Assembly: GCF_030867145.1 (NCBI RefSeq)
Contig: NC_134418.1
Span: forward strand, 3,344,802 to 3,408,801
Length of the DNA stretch: 64,000 nucleotides
Origin: Opisthocomus hoazin
Lineage: Eukaryota; Chordata; Aves; Opisthocomiformes; Opisthocomidae
Direction: 5' to 3'
This document shows, one piece after another, positions 32,401 through 44,514 of this stretch. The notes below the pieces were generated by a model that was not told the DNA's origin, made no database searches, and worked only from the letters and a program-made list of their open reading frames with translations. The translations under genes were made by a program, and so were the position numbers. The stretch's first letter is position 1. The number at the start of each line of letters is the position of its first letter.

Positions 32401-35294
32401 GAAGGAGTCAGTGGTAGGTTTTGGAAGGACAGCACCAAGACCAGCTCTGTTATCCATCTTCATCTCATCAGGTCTCCTCCTTTGTAGACAGGGCCCCATG
32501 GGGTGGTGGTGTTAAAAGCCCTTTCTCAAGAGGTTGTGTTGCCTCTGTATCCGTGAATGTCATCCTTCAGCCTGTACCATTGCTGGGCATTCAAGCAGCA
32601 TAGGTGGTCGTGGAGAGTTTTGCTTGTCTTTTGTGAGTACGGCCAGCTGAAATACAGACAAAAACAGGAAAATAACAACTCAGTGAATGAATTCAAATTC
32701 ATTTTATCAGGGAGTCAGGGGAGAATACTTTGGGCTTTGAATTCATTTAGCAGTCAGGAGGGGAGGAGGAATCAGATTTTTTAAATTTTATTTCCATCTT
32801 CTTCCAATCTTGGGGGAGGATCTGGAAAAGGGAAATAATCAGGGAAGAAAAAAAATCTCCTAACACCTACAGTAAGACTGGTTGTCAGAAAAGAATAATG
32901 ATACAGCAGAGGTAAAATTCTCTGCAGAAATTTTTTGTTTTGGCAGAAAAGCCCATTCTTCCCTGGAAAAGCTTTCAGCAAAAGGTATCCGTGCAGCTAC
33001 TGTTCTCACTGCCCCTCTGGACTGACGCATGTTATCCAAAACAGTTAAGAGGTGATGTGATCCTGTCTAAAAATGCCTAGAAATTCCTGACAACAGGCAG
33101 GTTTGATTTAAAAAGGCTTTAACGTGAAAGAAATTCGTGTAACAGCTAGAAGCTTTTGCTGGACTGATTGAGACTGAATAGGAAGCAGACATTTTTCAGT
33201 GGGAACACTGGGTGACAGTCGCCGACTCCCTACTGATTTATTAGTTTACAACTGCAATTTACCAGCTAAAAGTTGACACAATTTCCTGGTCACATGAACC
33301 CTCTCAATCCAGGTTCAGGATAGTTCAAAATTACACCCTGTAGTCCAGCCAGGAGCTGATGGGTGATGCAGTCTCTAGCTCCTTTCAGCCAAGCTAACAA
33401 GGTTACTCCTAACTCCAGGCATCAGGCTTTGTGAAGCAGTGGGTTACCACATGCTTTTGGGACCTCCTACTCAGAGCTCCTCTCACTATACTCTCCAGGA
33501 AGGGCTGGGCACCATCACTTCAGAAGCTATGGTCCTGCAAGGGAGAAGATGGCTCCAGCTGTTTGCAAAGGGCACTCACTCCTTTCTTGGTTTCTAGAGG
33601 TCATCTCCAGTACTTGTTGCAGGAACCTGTAGGTTTCTCCGAATCTTGCAGGCTGGATGGAGAGGGGAGTGATGGAGTGTGCTGCTGACAGTGGTGTCTC
33701 CCACGGGTGCCAGTGCTGCAAGATGCAAACACATAGTCTATGGGCTGAAAGAAGGTGTGGGTCAACAGCTGTCAGTCTTGCACCACAGTCCGTCACCCGA
33801 TGACCAGCTTTGCTTTCTGTGCCCATCCAGACACATCCTTAAGTCTTCCCAAAGGCAAGATTACTCTTTGCTTGCATGCTGCCTCAGGTGCATCTCAGCC
33901 GCAGGTTTTCCTTCCCCAAGTTGCCTGGCCAAATAAGAGAAGGGTGTTGCCCATCCCACTTCCCGTTAAACACTGGTGTGAGTCTATTCGTTCCATCTGG
34001 AGTCAGTCCTGACGTATCCTGGTGCAAGTATCATTCTGTGGATCACCCATCCCACTCCTGGGTGTTTCCCTGGCAGGCAACAGTCTGGAGCGAGTTCCAT
34101 GCCATGGCTGGAAGTGGTTGCATGTTCTCTGTACAGACTAGTCGTGGTGCAAAACTAAGCTTTTTGAAGCATTTTTATTCCCCAGGAAACCATGTGGGGC
34201 TTGGACTGCACTCAGCAGTTAAATGACACCTCGTATCATGCATGGGGTGGTTGCAAGAAAGCAGCGGGGAATAGTCAAATTAGGGTGTTTAGGCAAGAGA
34301 GCTGAAGGGGTATGAAATGTGTTTCACAGGAGATACTGCAGCTGCATGTCCCTGAGAACATTTTCATTTAGGGAATTTATTTCTTGTGTCCCCCCTCCAG
34401 GGCTGAAATTCTCCTGTAACGGGGCACTAACAGCTGATTAGGAATGAAAACCACCCAACACCAACCAAAAGCAATCACACCTTGCAGCCTTCCTAACTCT
34501 TTGCAACTCTCCTTTTTTCCAGGTATCTGGGGATCACTCGGCCGCTGACGTACCCTGTGAGACAAAATGGGAAGCTGATGGCCAAGATGGTCTTCATCGT
34601 TTGGCTCCTGTCTGCCTCCATCACTCTTCCTCCTCTTTTTGGCTGGGCCAAGAATGTGACTGTGGAAAGAGTCTGTCTCATCAGCCAGGACTTTGGGTAC
34701 ACAGTCTACTCCACGGGGGTTGCCTTCTACATCCCCATGGCGGTCATGCTCGTGATGTACAGCCGGATCTACAAAGCTGCCAAGGTCAGCGCCGAGAAGC
34801 ACCGCTTCATGAACTTCCCCAAGCACTATGAAGAGGAGGGCGTCTACTGCCTGGAGGCCTCCAGCCGGAGCCACCACAGCTCCAAGCGTACCAAAGCGGT
34901 GGAGGAATGCGCCACGCTCTCCAAACTGCTCCGGCAAGACCGAAAGAATATTTCCATCTTCAAACGGGAGCAGAAAGCAGCCAGGACCCTCGGCATTATT
35001 GTGGGGGCTTTTACATTTTGTTGGCTTCCTTTCTTCCTGATGTCAACGGCTCGGCCTTTCATCTGCGGCATCCGCTGTAGCTGCATGCCCCTGCGGCTGG
35101 AGAGAACTCTGCTCTGGCTGGGATACACCAACTCCCTCATCAACCCCTTGATTTATGCTTTCTTTAACCGAGACTTGAGGACTACTTTCTGGAACCTCCT
35201 GCGGTGCAAGTACAGGAACATCAACAGGAGGCTCTCCGCTGCCAGCATGCATGAGGCTCTGAAAGCCACAGAGAGGCATGAATGCATTCTGTAG
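26032..35294 (+). CDS. HTR7L: 5-HT7-like serotonin receptor (class A GPCR), complete, two coding exons
   Basis: A plasma-membrane receptor for serotonin, expected by family to couple to Gs and raise cAMP. Exons 26032-26435 and 34523-35294 join in the Arg codon of DRY, giving 391 residues. Visible hallmarks: N-glycosylation sequons at Asn17, Asn20 and Asn179; Asn54 in helix 1; Asp82 in helix 2; amine-binding Asp117 in helix 3; Cys110-Cys186 disulfide pair; Asp134-Arg135-Tyr136; CWLPFF at 301-306; NPLIY at 342-346; Cys363 as a likely palmitoylation site. [18 protein letters not shown] and [12 protein letters not shown] are characteristic of 5-HT7, but many other positions differ from mammalian HTR7, notably the short N-tail and the ICL3 segment at 235-260. 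A neighbouring SLC4A11 also argues for a paralogue rather than HTR7 itself. The start is uncertain; an upstream in-frame ATG at 25927 would make 426 residues. Confidence 0.93.
27692..27968. repeat. Polypyrimidine tract (CCTTTC-like and CTCCT repeats)
   Basis: Nearly uninterrupted C/T on the plus strand for about 275 bases: irregular TTCCTTTCCCC units, then a clean run of CTCCT pentamers at about 27.91-27.96 kb. It leaves long open frames on both strands (Pro/Phe/Ser-rich or Gly/Lys/Glu-rich) that are not genes. Confidence 0.92.
29848..30752 (+). mobile_element. CR1 LINE fragment with open ORF2 C-terminal remnant
   Basis: Sense-oriented CR1, about 900 bases. The frame at 29984-30454 is open for 156 codons and encodes the C-terminal end of the CR1 ORF2 polyprotein, downstream of the reverse transcriptase core (for example [25 protein letters not shown] and [18 protein letters not shown]). 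The 5' end is missing and stops occur elsewhere, so it is inactive. Its tail (TTGGACTTGATGATCTTTAG) places it in the same group as the 53.5-kb fragment. Confidence 0.93.
34523..35294 (+). CDS. HTR7L: HTR7-like coding exon 2 (Tyr of DRY to stop)
   Basis: Follows the acceptor CCTTTTTTCCAG. The first base completes Arg135; 256 codons then cover helices 4-7 and the cytoplasmic tail, ending ERHECIL and TAG at 35292-35294. The stop overlaps a possible donor, CT|GTAGAG. Confidence 0.94.
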
Positions 35295-37179
35295 AGCCAC
35301 GTCCTCTCGCTCAGTGCCTGACCAACGAACTCCTGCCTCTCCATTTCAGGTTCCTTGCATTTCTTGCCTCTTGGGGCTGGCAGAAACCATGCGTGCTCTT
35401 GTCCCCCTGCCAGACATTGCTGCTGAGAGTGACACCCCTTCCCCTCGCCCCAGGAGGAGCTGCAGTTCTCCTCACCTTGGGAATAAGTGGGCAGCCCTTC
35501 CTTCTCACCAGGTCCCAGGTGGGATGTAAGAAGCCGTGAGCAAGACCAAGGGGTTCAAGGTCTACCATCGACTGTGGGCAAGTCACACCACCTCTCTGTG
35601 CCTCAGTTTGCCCCTCTGTTAAAACAAAAAACAAAAAAAAAAAAAGAAAAAGAAAAAGCAACCCTCCTAACCAACCAAACAAAAAAAAACCCTAAAAACT
35701 TGACAAGACTGTGGCTCTCCACCTTCGAAAAGGGCTCTAAGGTCTGTGGAGGACACACAATATACTGTGTAAAGATGATGCTCGTTGCACTTCTCTATCA
35801 AATATAATAGCAGCTATAAGCTCCGTTGTAGATCCGAGCACTCATGCCATCCCAGCTTATCCGAACTCTTTCCAACGATGTAATTGCATTTCACACACTG
35901 AGCTCATGTCCAGGTTTGCATGTCAGAGCAGTAATACCAATGACCCCATTTCCCCTGTAGCACTGCAGCACTTGAAAGAGGCATGCTCGCAGAGTGAAAC
36001 ACAGATGAACATGAATTTTCCTTTATGGGTGGAGAAGAACGTCCAATGGCCTCCTCATCAGGGCGATGACCAGTGAGCAAAGACAGTTCTGTTTATTGGG
36101 TTGTACTGTAATTCATTCTCAGACAAGTGATGTGTGTTCATAATTTGTGGCTAATTGACTCCATAAAAGCACGGTTTAGTTGACAGCAGAAAAAAGTATA
36201 CAATTTCTTTGACAGCTTTCCAGTTCTTCAGTACGATGTCCAGCAAGCTTGAAAAAATACACTAAGTGATGTATCTTTTTTTTACTTCTTGAAGAAAAAA
36301 AAAGCCTGGTTTCTTTATTTCGGTGTAGATTTGGTCACTTCAACTTTAAAGTATCTCTTTATTTTTATGTGGTGGTGGGACTTGTCTTCCTGCAGTCCTC
36401 TTTGCACTTCACCAACCTTGTTGCACCAACCTTGCTTTGCAGCCTCACAAACCCTTGCCCATTTGTAGGTGATGTCTGCTCCACGGGGTTGGTTTTTTGA
36501 GTCTCTCCTATCTGGGTTTTCTCGTCAAAGCCAGACTGTTCAGAGGCTCAAGAAAGGGGTTTCTAGCCCTCCCTCCACTACAGATTTTCTTTATCAAGCT
36601 AGAGTGTATGAGTGGTGTAGGCCCATCTCTTGCAACATCATGCAGTAGAATGACTCCATGAGTTGGCTGTTGGATGTCTTGGCTGACTGCTGGCGTGGTT
36701 TGATTTAGTAATCAAGATTTCTCCTGTGATATCTTTTGCGCTCTCACTTGCCCTCTTTTTAATAGGCTTGTCTATCCTGGTTCTTTTTACACTTGCTTTT
36801 TCTAGAGATGCCCAACAAGGTCTCCAGTTTAGACTGGAGAGTCACAGCAAGAAAACTGGCTCAAGTCCACTGGGAGGGTCCCAGGGGACTGAGGGATGTT
36901 GTGCACAGGAAGAGCAATATGTCCATTTGTTCTCCAAGCTCATGTCCTCACAGCTGGAGCCAGAATTGCACATAGGAGCAGCTGTCATATGGGTCTCCAG
37001 TGGGAAATGCTTAAAGATCAGTCAGTAAATAGATTTGAAGGACAACCTAGTCAAGAGAGATCAGAAAGGTTTAGCTGGAGCCCTTTTCACCTGCAATCCT
37101 ACCCAGAAGCTCTTTGTACGTAGCAAGTGTTTCTGCTAAGATGGTTAACAGCTCTCTATCTGTCTCCCATATGTTGGTG
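35295..37179 (+). other. HTR7-like 3' UTR and flank
   Basis: Includes an A-rich patch near 35.62-35.69 kb. I saw no canonical AATAAA before the LTR at 37.18 kb, so the transcript end cannot be placed. No other gene seen. Confidence 0.55.
35622..35692. repeat. A-rich simple repeat
   Basis: Runs of A interrupted by single C or G, such as AAAAAGAAAAAGAAAAAGC, about 330 bases after the receptor stop codon. Confidence 0.8.
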
Positions 37180-37766
37180 TGTTGTGGTTTAACCCCAGCT
37201 GGAAACTAAGCCCCACACAGCTGCTCGCTCACTCCCCTCCAGCGGAGTGGGGGAGAGAATCACAAGGGTGAAAGTGAGAAAACTTGTGGGTTGAGATAAA
37301 GACAGTTTAATGGGTAAAGCAAAAACCGCACATGCAAGCAAAACAAAACAAGGAATTCACTCACTACTTCCCATCGGCAGGCAGGTGTTCAGCCATCTCC
37401 AGGAAAGCAGGGTTCAATCATGCGTAACAGGGGTTGGGAAGACTAATGCCACAACTCCAATCAACCCCCTAGCTTCCTTCTTCTTCCCCCAGCTTTTTAT
37501 TTCTGAGCATGAAGTCATATGGCATGGTATATCCCTCTGGTCCGTTGGGGTCAGCTGTTCTGGCTGTGTCGTCTCCCAGCTCCTTGTGCTCCCCCAGCCT
37601 CCTCGCTGGTGGGGTGGGGTGAGGAGCAGAAAATGTGACACTGTGTAAGCACTGCTCAGCAGTAACGAAAACCTCCCGGTATTATCATCACTATTTTCAG
37701 CCGAAACACAGCGCCATGCTAACTACTATGAAGAAAATTAACTCTGTCCCAGCCAAAACCAGCACA
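37180..37766 (-). mobile_element. Solo LTR of an ERVL-type endogenous retrovirus
   Basis: A 587-bp non-coding element starting TGTTGTGGTTTAACCCCAGC and ending AACCAGCACA, matching a familiar bird ERVL-class LTR. The minus orientation is inferred: on that strand it begins TGTGCTGG, has an A/T-rich TATA-like AAATAAAAAG and later ATTAAA followed by CTGTCTTTATC. Flanks TGGTG (37175-37179) and CGGTG (37767-37771) look like a 5-bp target duplication with one change. No internal retroviral genes lie beside it. Confidence 0.88.
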
Positions 37767-40210
37767 CGGTGTTAGGTTTGTGCAAGGCAGTCTGAGCCCC
37801 TGTGACAGAAGACGGCTGCCTGCTGAAAGCAGAGCGTTGCCTGCCTCGCAGCCTGGCCTTGCAGCCACGTTCAGACCCTAGCCCCTGCTGCTCAGAGGCT
37901 CCTCTGCATCTCTACAGTCATATATTCCTGTCCAGGACCAACAAAATCCAGCCTTGGTGAACTGCCAAGGGTGCGTGCCAGCAGTAAGGACCTGTCCTCC
38001 ACCATTCTGCCAAAGACGGATGCTATTTCCCAGGGAAACTTGAGTGGTGTCCTGGGCTGCCCTGTGGTCTTGCATCCTGAGAGCCCGAGACCCCACCAAT
38101 GCAATGAGGCAGGAGAAGGCATGAGCAGACCCTCATTCTCTTGCTTTCACACCGCTGCCACATGAACTGGTGTTAAACCTTGCCACAACCTTTCTACATT
38201 CCCTTGACAGTCTATGTTCACCTTGGTGCACTCGCTACACGTCACCCTTCCCCCGTTTGTTTGCAACTTCTCATGATGTTTCTGCTTCCAAGCCCATACA
38301 ATATGTCCCCACACACCACATCTCTAGGGCACCGTCTGACTGCCCATCTCAGGACCTGCTTAACAAAAACAACCCCCTTCCTTCCAGAAAACACTTTGGA
38401 CCATCATTTCCTCTGTCACAACATTTTAGCAGCAGCTGGTTGCTGGCTCTGGCCTGCCATGGGGACATGTAGCTGCTGCAGGGTCTGGTTTCCTCCCTGG
38501 CTCCCCCAGCTCCTTCCCTGCCATGGAACTAACGGTGCCCTTTTGACAGAGCTGTTTGGATTAAAACTAGCCAGCTGCTAATTCAGACTCTCTCACCGGG
38601 ATGTGAAAGCCCTGAGACAGCCTATTTCACATTCAACACATAACAAAAGAGCCTGCTTTGTTCTGCTGCAGTATATTTATATGCCTAAGGTCATAGGGCA
38701 TGGGTTTACTTATTTTCTGTATTACAGTGTCTTAAACTGCCTTCAGAATTCATAACCTTGTTTAATTCCACTTAACTTCCCTCTTCTGATGGTATTTCTA
38801 GCACTGCTTAAAAGTAGTCTGCAGAAGAGCTACGAAATAGCGTTTGAACCTTTTAAACGAAGTCATATGAATACTGTTTTTTTCTGGTTTGATGCTTCTT
38901 CCAGAAGAAAAAGAGTAGAGGAAAGAATATGATTCTGGATGATCTGAACCCCAAACTTCTTCTAAGGAAAGAATCAAGAAAATTCGTCCATTTGTCTCGA
39001 AAAATTAATGTTTTCTTTGACTTGGAATGGAATTTTTTGTTTCATTCAAGGCTTATCTGATCATCTCCCCCCCTCTTATATTTTCATTTTAAGCTGTAGT
39101 TGTGTTCAAAAGAAAAGCTTTCTTCCCAGAAACAATTCCAGAAGTTTGCATCCAAAAACACTTAAATATGATAGGTTCACTGAAACAAAGCATTTTGCTC
39201 AAAAAATAATGAGGTAGCTTGCATGATTTTTCCAGTAGATGTTGTCTCAAGCTGTGAGACATCATTTTAAACTCTTGCTTTTTAACTCTCTAAGATTAAA
39301 TTGCTTTTAGGTTATTTAACCTAAATAATGTGCATCCAAAGACACCAAGGCCTTTTCCACACATGAGTGAGCACCAACCATTTAGTTAAGCCAGTCAAGA
39401 TCCTTGTAGATGAGCCGCTAAATCATGCTGAAAATATTGTGTGGTTTGTTGTGGGTTTTTTTTTAATCAGACAGCAATCAATGCATCTGGCATCTGAAAA
39501 CAAAAAAAAAAAAAGGGGGCTTAAAATAAAGCTGAGCCATTTTGAAATTGATTTTAGTGCACAAGCGTGTGCCTAACCAAACTATGTAAGATTGAATAGA
39601 AATTAGCTCTGTAAGTGCCCAAGTTTAGGCAAAAATCTGAGCTCATGGAGCAAAGTAGCAGTGTAGGAGGACAAGAAAAACTTTCGTGGGCAATGAGAGA
39701 GTCCCAGCAGACTAGCAGCAACGCAGTGGAAAAGAATGAGGAGCCTCGGGCAGAGAAAACTGAAGTAATTCAGGCATAAAACAAGTAGCTCTCAAGTCAG
39801 CTTTTTATTCCACTCCACGTGAAGGGGAAATACATACAGAAACACAGGCAGAAGTGATCTGGGGAGAAAAGACAGTTTTGACAAATCCCTATGGCCGCCC
39901 CAGCTGGGGTGTGGAAGCTTTTGATAACAACATTGAGCAAAGCCAGGCGAGATCAGCTAGAGATGTAACAAAAAGCCCAAGGCGGAAAAAGCCTGTGTAT
40001 CTCTTCCCAAAGACCGTGAAACTTCCCCATTCTCTGAAGTCAGCACTTTGTGGATGGGTTTGGCTGAGAGAGTCAAGTGCTGGAGATTTGCACAGACAGC
40101 TCAGCAAACCCACCATGTTCTTCATCTCCACTGGGGTTCTACCATCGCTGCCATCTCCCACTGATGATATAATATTAAGACAGCTGCACCACATCAGAGT
40201 GGAAGCTGAT
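37767..40210. other. Intergenic DNA, no gene seen
   Basis: Unique, partly A/T-rich sequence; short chance open frames only. Confidence 0.55.
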
Positions 40211-40500
40211 CACAGAATCACAGAGAATCACAGAATGGTAGGGGTTGGAAGGGACCTCTGTGGGTCATCTAGTCCAACCGTCCTGCCGAAGCAGGGTCAC
40301 CTATAGTAGGTTGCAGAGGACCTTGTCCAGGTGGGTCTTGAATATCTCCAGAGAAGGAGACTCCACAACCTCCCTGGGCAGCCTGGGACAGGGCTCCGTC
40401 ACCCTCAGAGGGAAGAAGTTCTTCCTCATATTCAGACGGAACTTCCTCTGCTTCAGTTTGTGCCCATTGCCCCTTGTCCTGTCACCAGTGAAAAGAGCTT
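40211..40500 (-). mobile_element. CR1 LINE fragment, 5'-truncated
   Basis: Starts with three reversed terminal octamer-like units (CACAGAATCACAGAGAATCA) followed by the AGGGGTTGGAAGGGACC body. It stops inside the region that others continue through. Confidence 0.92.
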
Positions 40501-40603
40501 GGCCAAGCTTGATCTACCCTAGGATCATACCTTGAGCAGAGACCATTGGTGGATTCTTACAGAGACAGACCAGAAAACTTTTTGTGGTATCCTTCTTGTG
40601 GTA

Positions 40604-40722
40604 GCCAGGTTGGATGGAGCTCTGAGCAACCTGGTCTAGTGGAAGATGTCCCTGCTTATGGCAGGGGGGTTGGAACCAGATGATCTTTAAGGTCTCTTCC
40701 AACCCAAATCATTCTATGATCC
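40604..40722 (+). mobile_element. CR1 LINE 3' tail
   Basis: Plus-orientation tail: CAGGTTGGATGGAGCTCTGA, then GATGATCTTTAAGGTC and CATTCTATGATCC at the end. It is another subfamily from the adjacent minus-strand copy, so the two inserted independently. Confidence 0.88.
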
Positions 40723-43700
40723 TTCCTTATACCAGCAATCAAAGGTTTGGCAACTTGCTGAGCCAGAAGTGCTCTTGTAGTATTTAATAACCTCCAACGG
40801 GTGCTTTTCTGCTAACCTATTTATGTGTTTCCCACTCTGTCAACCTGAGGCAATGAGTTCCACAATTTAATTACTTTTCAGGTGAAGAACTAGCTCCCTT
40901 CACTCATTTCGAACCTGCCATCTGCTGAGCTCATTAGATGCTGGCTAATCCTTGCATTAGGAAGGAGAATGAGTGATCACCGCTACTCACCCTTGCCAGG
41001 CCAGTTACGGTCTTGTAGACCTCTGCCATATTCTTCTCTTTGATACAAAAATTCTGTCTGGCCCATGAGTCCTTCTCCAACAGCAGACATAAGGAGACGC
41101 CTTGGGAAGAATATTAGAACAAGGACAGTCTGGATCATATTCCTTCCCACCCTCCACTGCTTTCAAAGCACCCAACCATTTTTAGTTTGGGAAATTCCCT
41201 GCTTAAATATGGTTTCTGTGCAAGACTCAGTGTAGCCCCCTGCTTTTCCACAGGCAAATGCCAAATCTTGCATCTGGGACTGGATTACTCCATGTAACAT
41301 CCCAGGCTGGGGCACCTGGCGGAGCAGAACCTGGTGCCCAGGGCACGGCTGAGCCTGGCAAGGAGAAGGCGAAGGGGAGGGCTAATGGTGGCCACCCACT
41401 GCCTTGAGGGGGATTATGGGGAAGATGGGGGCAGACTCACCCAGAGAGGTGGGGGAATCTTCTTCTCTGGAGAAATTCAAACATCAGCTGGATCAGGCCT
41501 TGAGCAAACTGATCTACCTCTGAATCTGTCTTTGCTTTGAGCATGACACTGGTTCAGAAACCTTCAGGTTTCCCTTCCAACTTCAGTATTCTATGTCTAG
41601 TTCCCACTCAAACTTGTGTAAATATTTAGCATCCATATTTTTTGGCAAGACAATCTACAGATTCCCTACCTGCCATGTGAAAAACCCCCTTTGATTTTGA
41701 ACCTTCTGGTAGCATATAAATTACATGTCTAATAAAACTGAAAGACAGCCATGCGACACTGTCCACCTCTGTTCTTATATAAGAAATGGTTTTCCTTTGT
41801 TTTTTTTATTGCCATTTTAATCTGGACACATTTCATAATCGCCATGCAAGATCTTCAGATGCCTGACTCTATTTTCTCCATCTTGTGCATCATTCCAAGA
41901 TACAGCTTGAGCAAAACCTCAATAACATGAAACGAATGGTCAAGCCACTGCTATAAAATCATCTTGTGGCACCTAATTAAGGCAACAGCTAGCTATTTCT
42001 AGCCTTCTCAGCACTGGCACACAGGGAAGGACACAGACTCTGTTATACAATTCAACTTTCTTTTAATGACCACAAAATCTTTCACACAGAACATACAACT
42101 CCATAAAAAATCAAGAAGAAAGTAGGAGTTGAAAGATGATGTTGTACAAACGTCTTATTCTGAGAGCGGCAGAATATTTCTTGGAAATAGTTTTCTTTAG
42201 CTTTCTTTGGTCTCATCAATACTTCTCCCTGGATGAACCTTGGACTTGGCCCCTTTACAACACACAAAAACTCCCATCTGGGTTGTTTCCACATGTTTCC
42301 TATTTGAGATATCTGCTTCCATGTGACAAGAGTATCACAGCTCTCTCAAAAAAAATGGCAGGGAAAGGCAGCATCTCCTGTGGAAAAATAACCCCAGGAA
42401 GGGTCTTGTGGCTCTATGATGGAACACGTGAACCCAAGAGGTCTCATGAAAGCAGCTGACACCAGCGTGTAAGGAACAGCTCACAGGTGGTGGTAACTGG
42501 ACCAGGGTAGGAATTGCTGTTGTTGGACATGAATAGGGTCCCTGGCTAGGGGATGTGGAGAAGGTGGAGGTGCAGTATGACAGGGTGTCGCAGTCTAGGT
42601 GGAATAGGAGCTCGTTCTGCACCCCACACTAAAAGAGGATCTGACATCCAACCTGATGGAGGACAGCATTCACAAACTTGGTTGAGCCCCACGTCCTTTG
42701 ACTGCTGGAGGAAAGCATCGGTTGTGTGGGCAGACAGCAAGAACAGCCATCCTGGAGGCACAGTCACTGACAGAGTCAGGATATATTCATACCATTACAC
42801 CTATCACAGCCCCCAGGATTTATGTGCTAACCCTGCTGTGTTTCAGCGTCAAAGTGCTGAGTCTGAGCCCTGAACCTGCCCCTCTCCAAAGCAGCCACGT
42901 CCCAGGCTGTTCCAGCTACGCTCAGGCCCAGCTCTGGGCAGCCCACACACACTGGTACGCGTTCCTGCTCCCCCTGCCAAGCACACGGACCTTGGACAGC
43001 AGCAGCAGAGCTCGTCTGCCACTGCACTTCTTGCCAAAGAGCTGCTCCAGCAATTAAAAAAAGCAAAAATCTTTACCGGCTGCAATGTGTGTGTGTGATG
43101 TGTGTGTGCGGTGCTAGTAGATAGCTAGGAACTTGCAATACTTGCTCCAGCCCATGCAAAAGATGAGGAAAATTAACTCTTTCCGGGTGATGAGAAAGGC
43201 TATATAAAAACTGTGTTGTTTGGATCCACTTTTTCAGCCTTTCTGCCACTCTTAGCTTAACATCTCTGACCCTTCGAACATGGTCAGGAGTTTGTTAACA
43301 CAGCAATTAGGAAAAGAGGGAGGAAGAAGGCGGCCAAATGCCAGACACTTGGTGACAGTATGTGACAACAAGCCATGTGCTTGTAAATCATTAGCACAGC
43401 TCATGAGGACTCTGCTCAAAGCCTGTGATTTTTCTGTGTGAATGCAGACAATCTGAATGCCGAATGTACATTTTTAGACTGTGAAATGCTTTGGTCATTT
43501 AATTCACAGACTAAAGCTTTGGGCAGCAGCTTATGTCATGTGCCTGGTGTGAGCATACTCAGATAAACTGCAGCCACATCTCTGGAACATGTTCTCCCTA
43601 AATAAGAATAACTGGTTTTGAGTACGGTTCTGCAATGTCCTAGCAAAGCTTCACGGGGATTAGCTGTGGTTTCTACCTTTCTTTTTAACTTCACATTGCC

Positions 43701-44514
43701 ACATTCCTTCCCATTTCAAGCCTGTGTGCAGACCTCCTAGCTGGGGACCTGAACCCTCAGGTGTGAGTTGCTTGGGAGTGTGTGGGACAGTCACCTCATA
43801 ATTACTATGGAAATTAATATTCTGGAATCTTTAAACAGAGCTTTGGGAGGTCTTTTTTATCTCTTTTGAAAGGCTGAAGGAGAAACATTCCTCCTAACAA
43901 ACCAGGCTCTTTCCAAGCACCACATTTCTACAGCATTATCAAAAAAATATCTGAGCTACATATGGAAATTGATGCAGCTTAAAGAAAATGGTTCTGGTTG
44001 ACTATCTCGCTCCTTGGAGACATTAATCAGAGTTTAGTGCTGTCACTTCTCAGGGCTCACGTCTCTGTTATATCTTCAAAAGACATCAAAATGCCAACAG
44101 CCTTTAGCAAGAACAAATCCAGCATGCAAACAGACTGATGTGTCCAACAGTGCCTGCAGACACGTTGTTCCTGGGGTGCAGCCCAAATACCCAGCACCCC
44201 GGAGACCACTGACCTCTCATCCACCCCTCTTGCCCAACCTGTGCAAGGTCTTTGTGGCCCTTCCAGCACAATAGTCCATAGGGAAACAACTCAAATGGCA
44301 CTTTGGATCAGAATTGGGGCTCTGTCACCTATCGGAGCCAGGCCAGGACTTCATGTCCTCCTGGTACAGTGGAAGACTGTTGGGAGAAGATGAGTGCAGA
44401 GACTCTCTGAGTCTTCAAGGCTGCCAAGGCATCACAAAGCCAGGGCTGCACAGGAGTGACATAAATAAATACATCATTTATATTAAGAGCAATTAGCACG
44501 GCGGTTGTGATTAC
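40723..44514. other. Mostly unique DNA, no firm gene
   Basis: Contains a degraded CR1 copy near 41.3-41.6 kb and a GT-rich patch near 43.09 kb. No firm gene. Confidence 0.5.
41330..41602 (+). mobile_element. Degraded CR1 LINE fragment
   Basis: Diverged CR1 tail: CTTCTTCTCTGGAGAAATTC, AGCTGGATCAGGCCTTGAGC, then TTCCCTTCCAACTTCAGTAT and TCTATGTCTAG. It looks older than the other copies. Confidence 0.6.

Larger units (their letters stand above)
26436..34522 (+). other. HTR7-like intron, 8.1 kb
   Basis: Single intron at the Asp-Arg|Tyr position, as in HTR7. It contains a polypyrimidine tract (27.69-27.97 kb) and a CR1 copy (29.85-30.75 kb). I see no nested gene. Confidence 0.85.
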
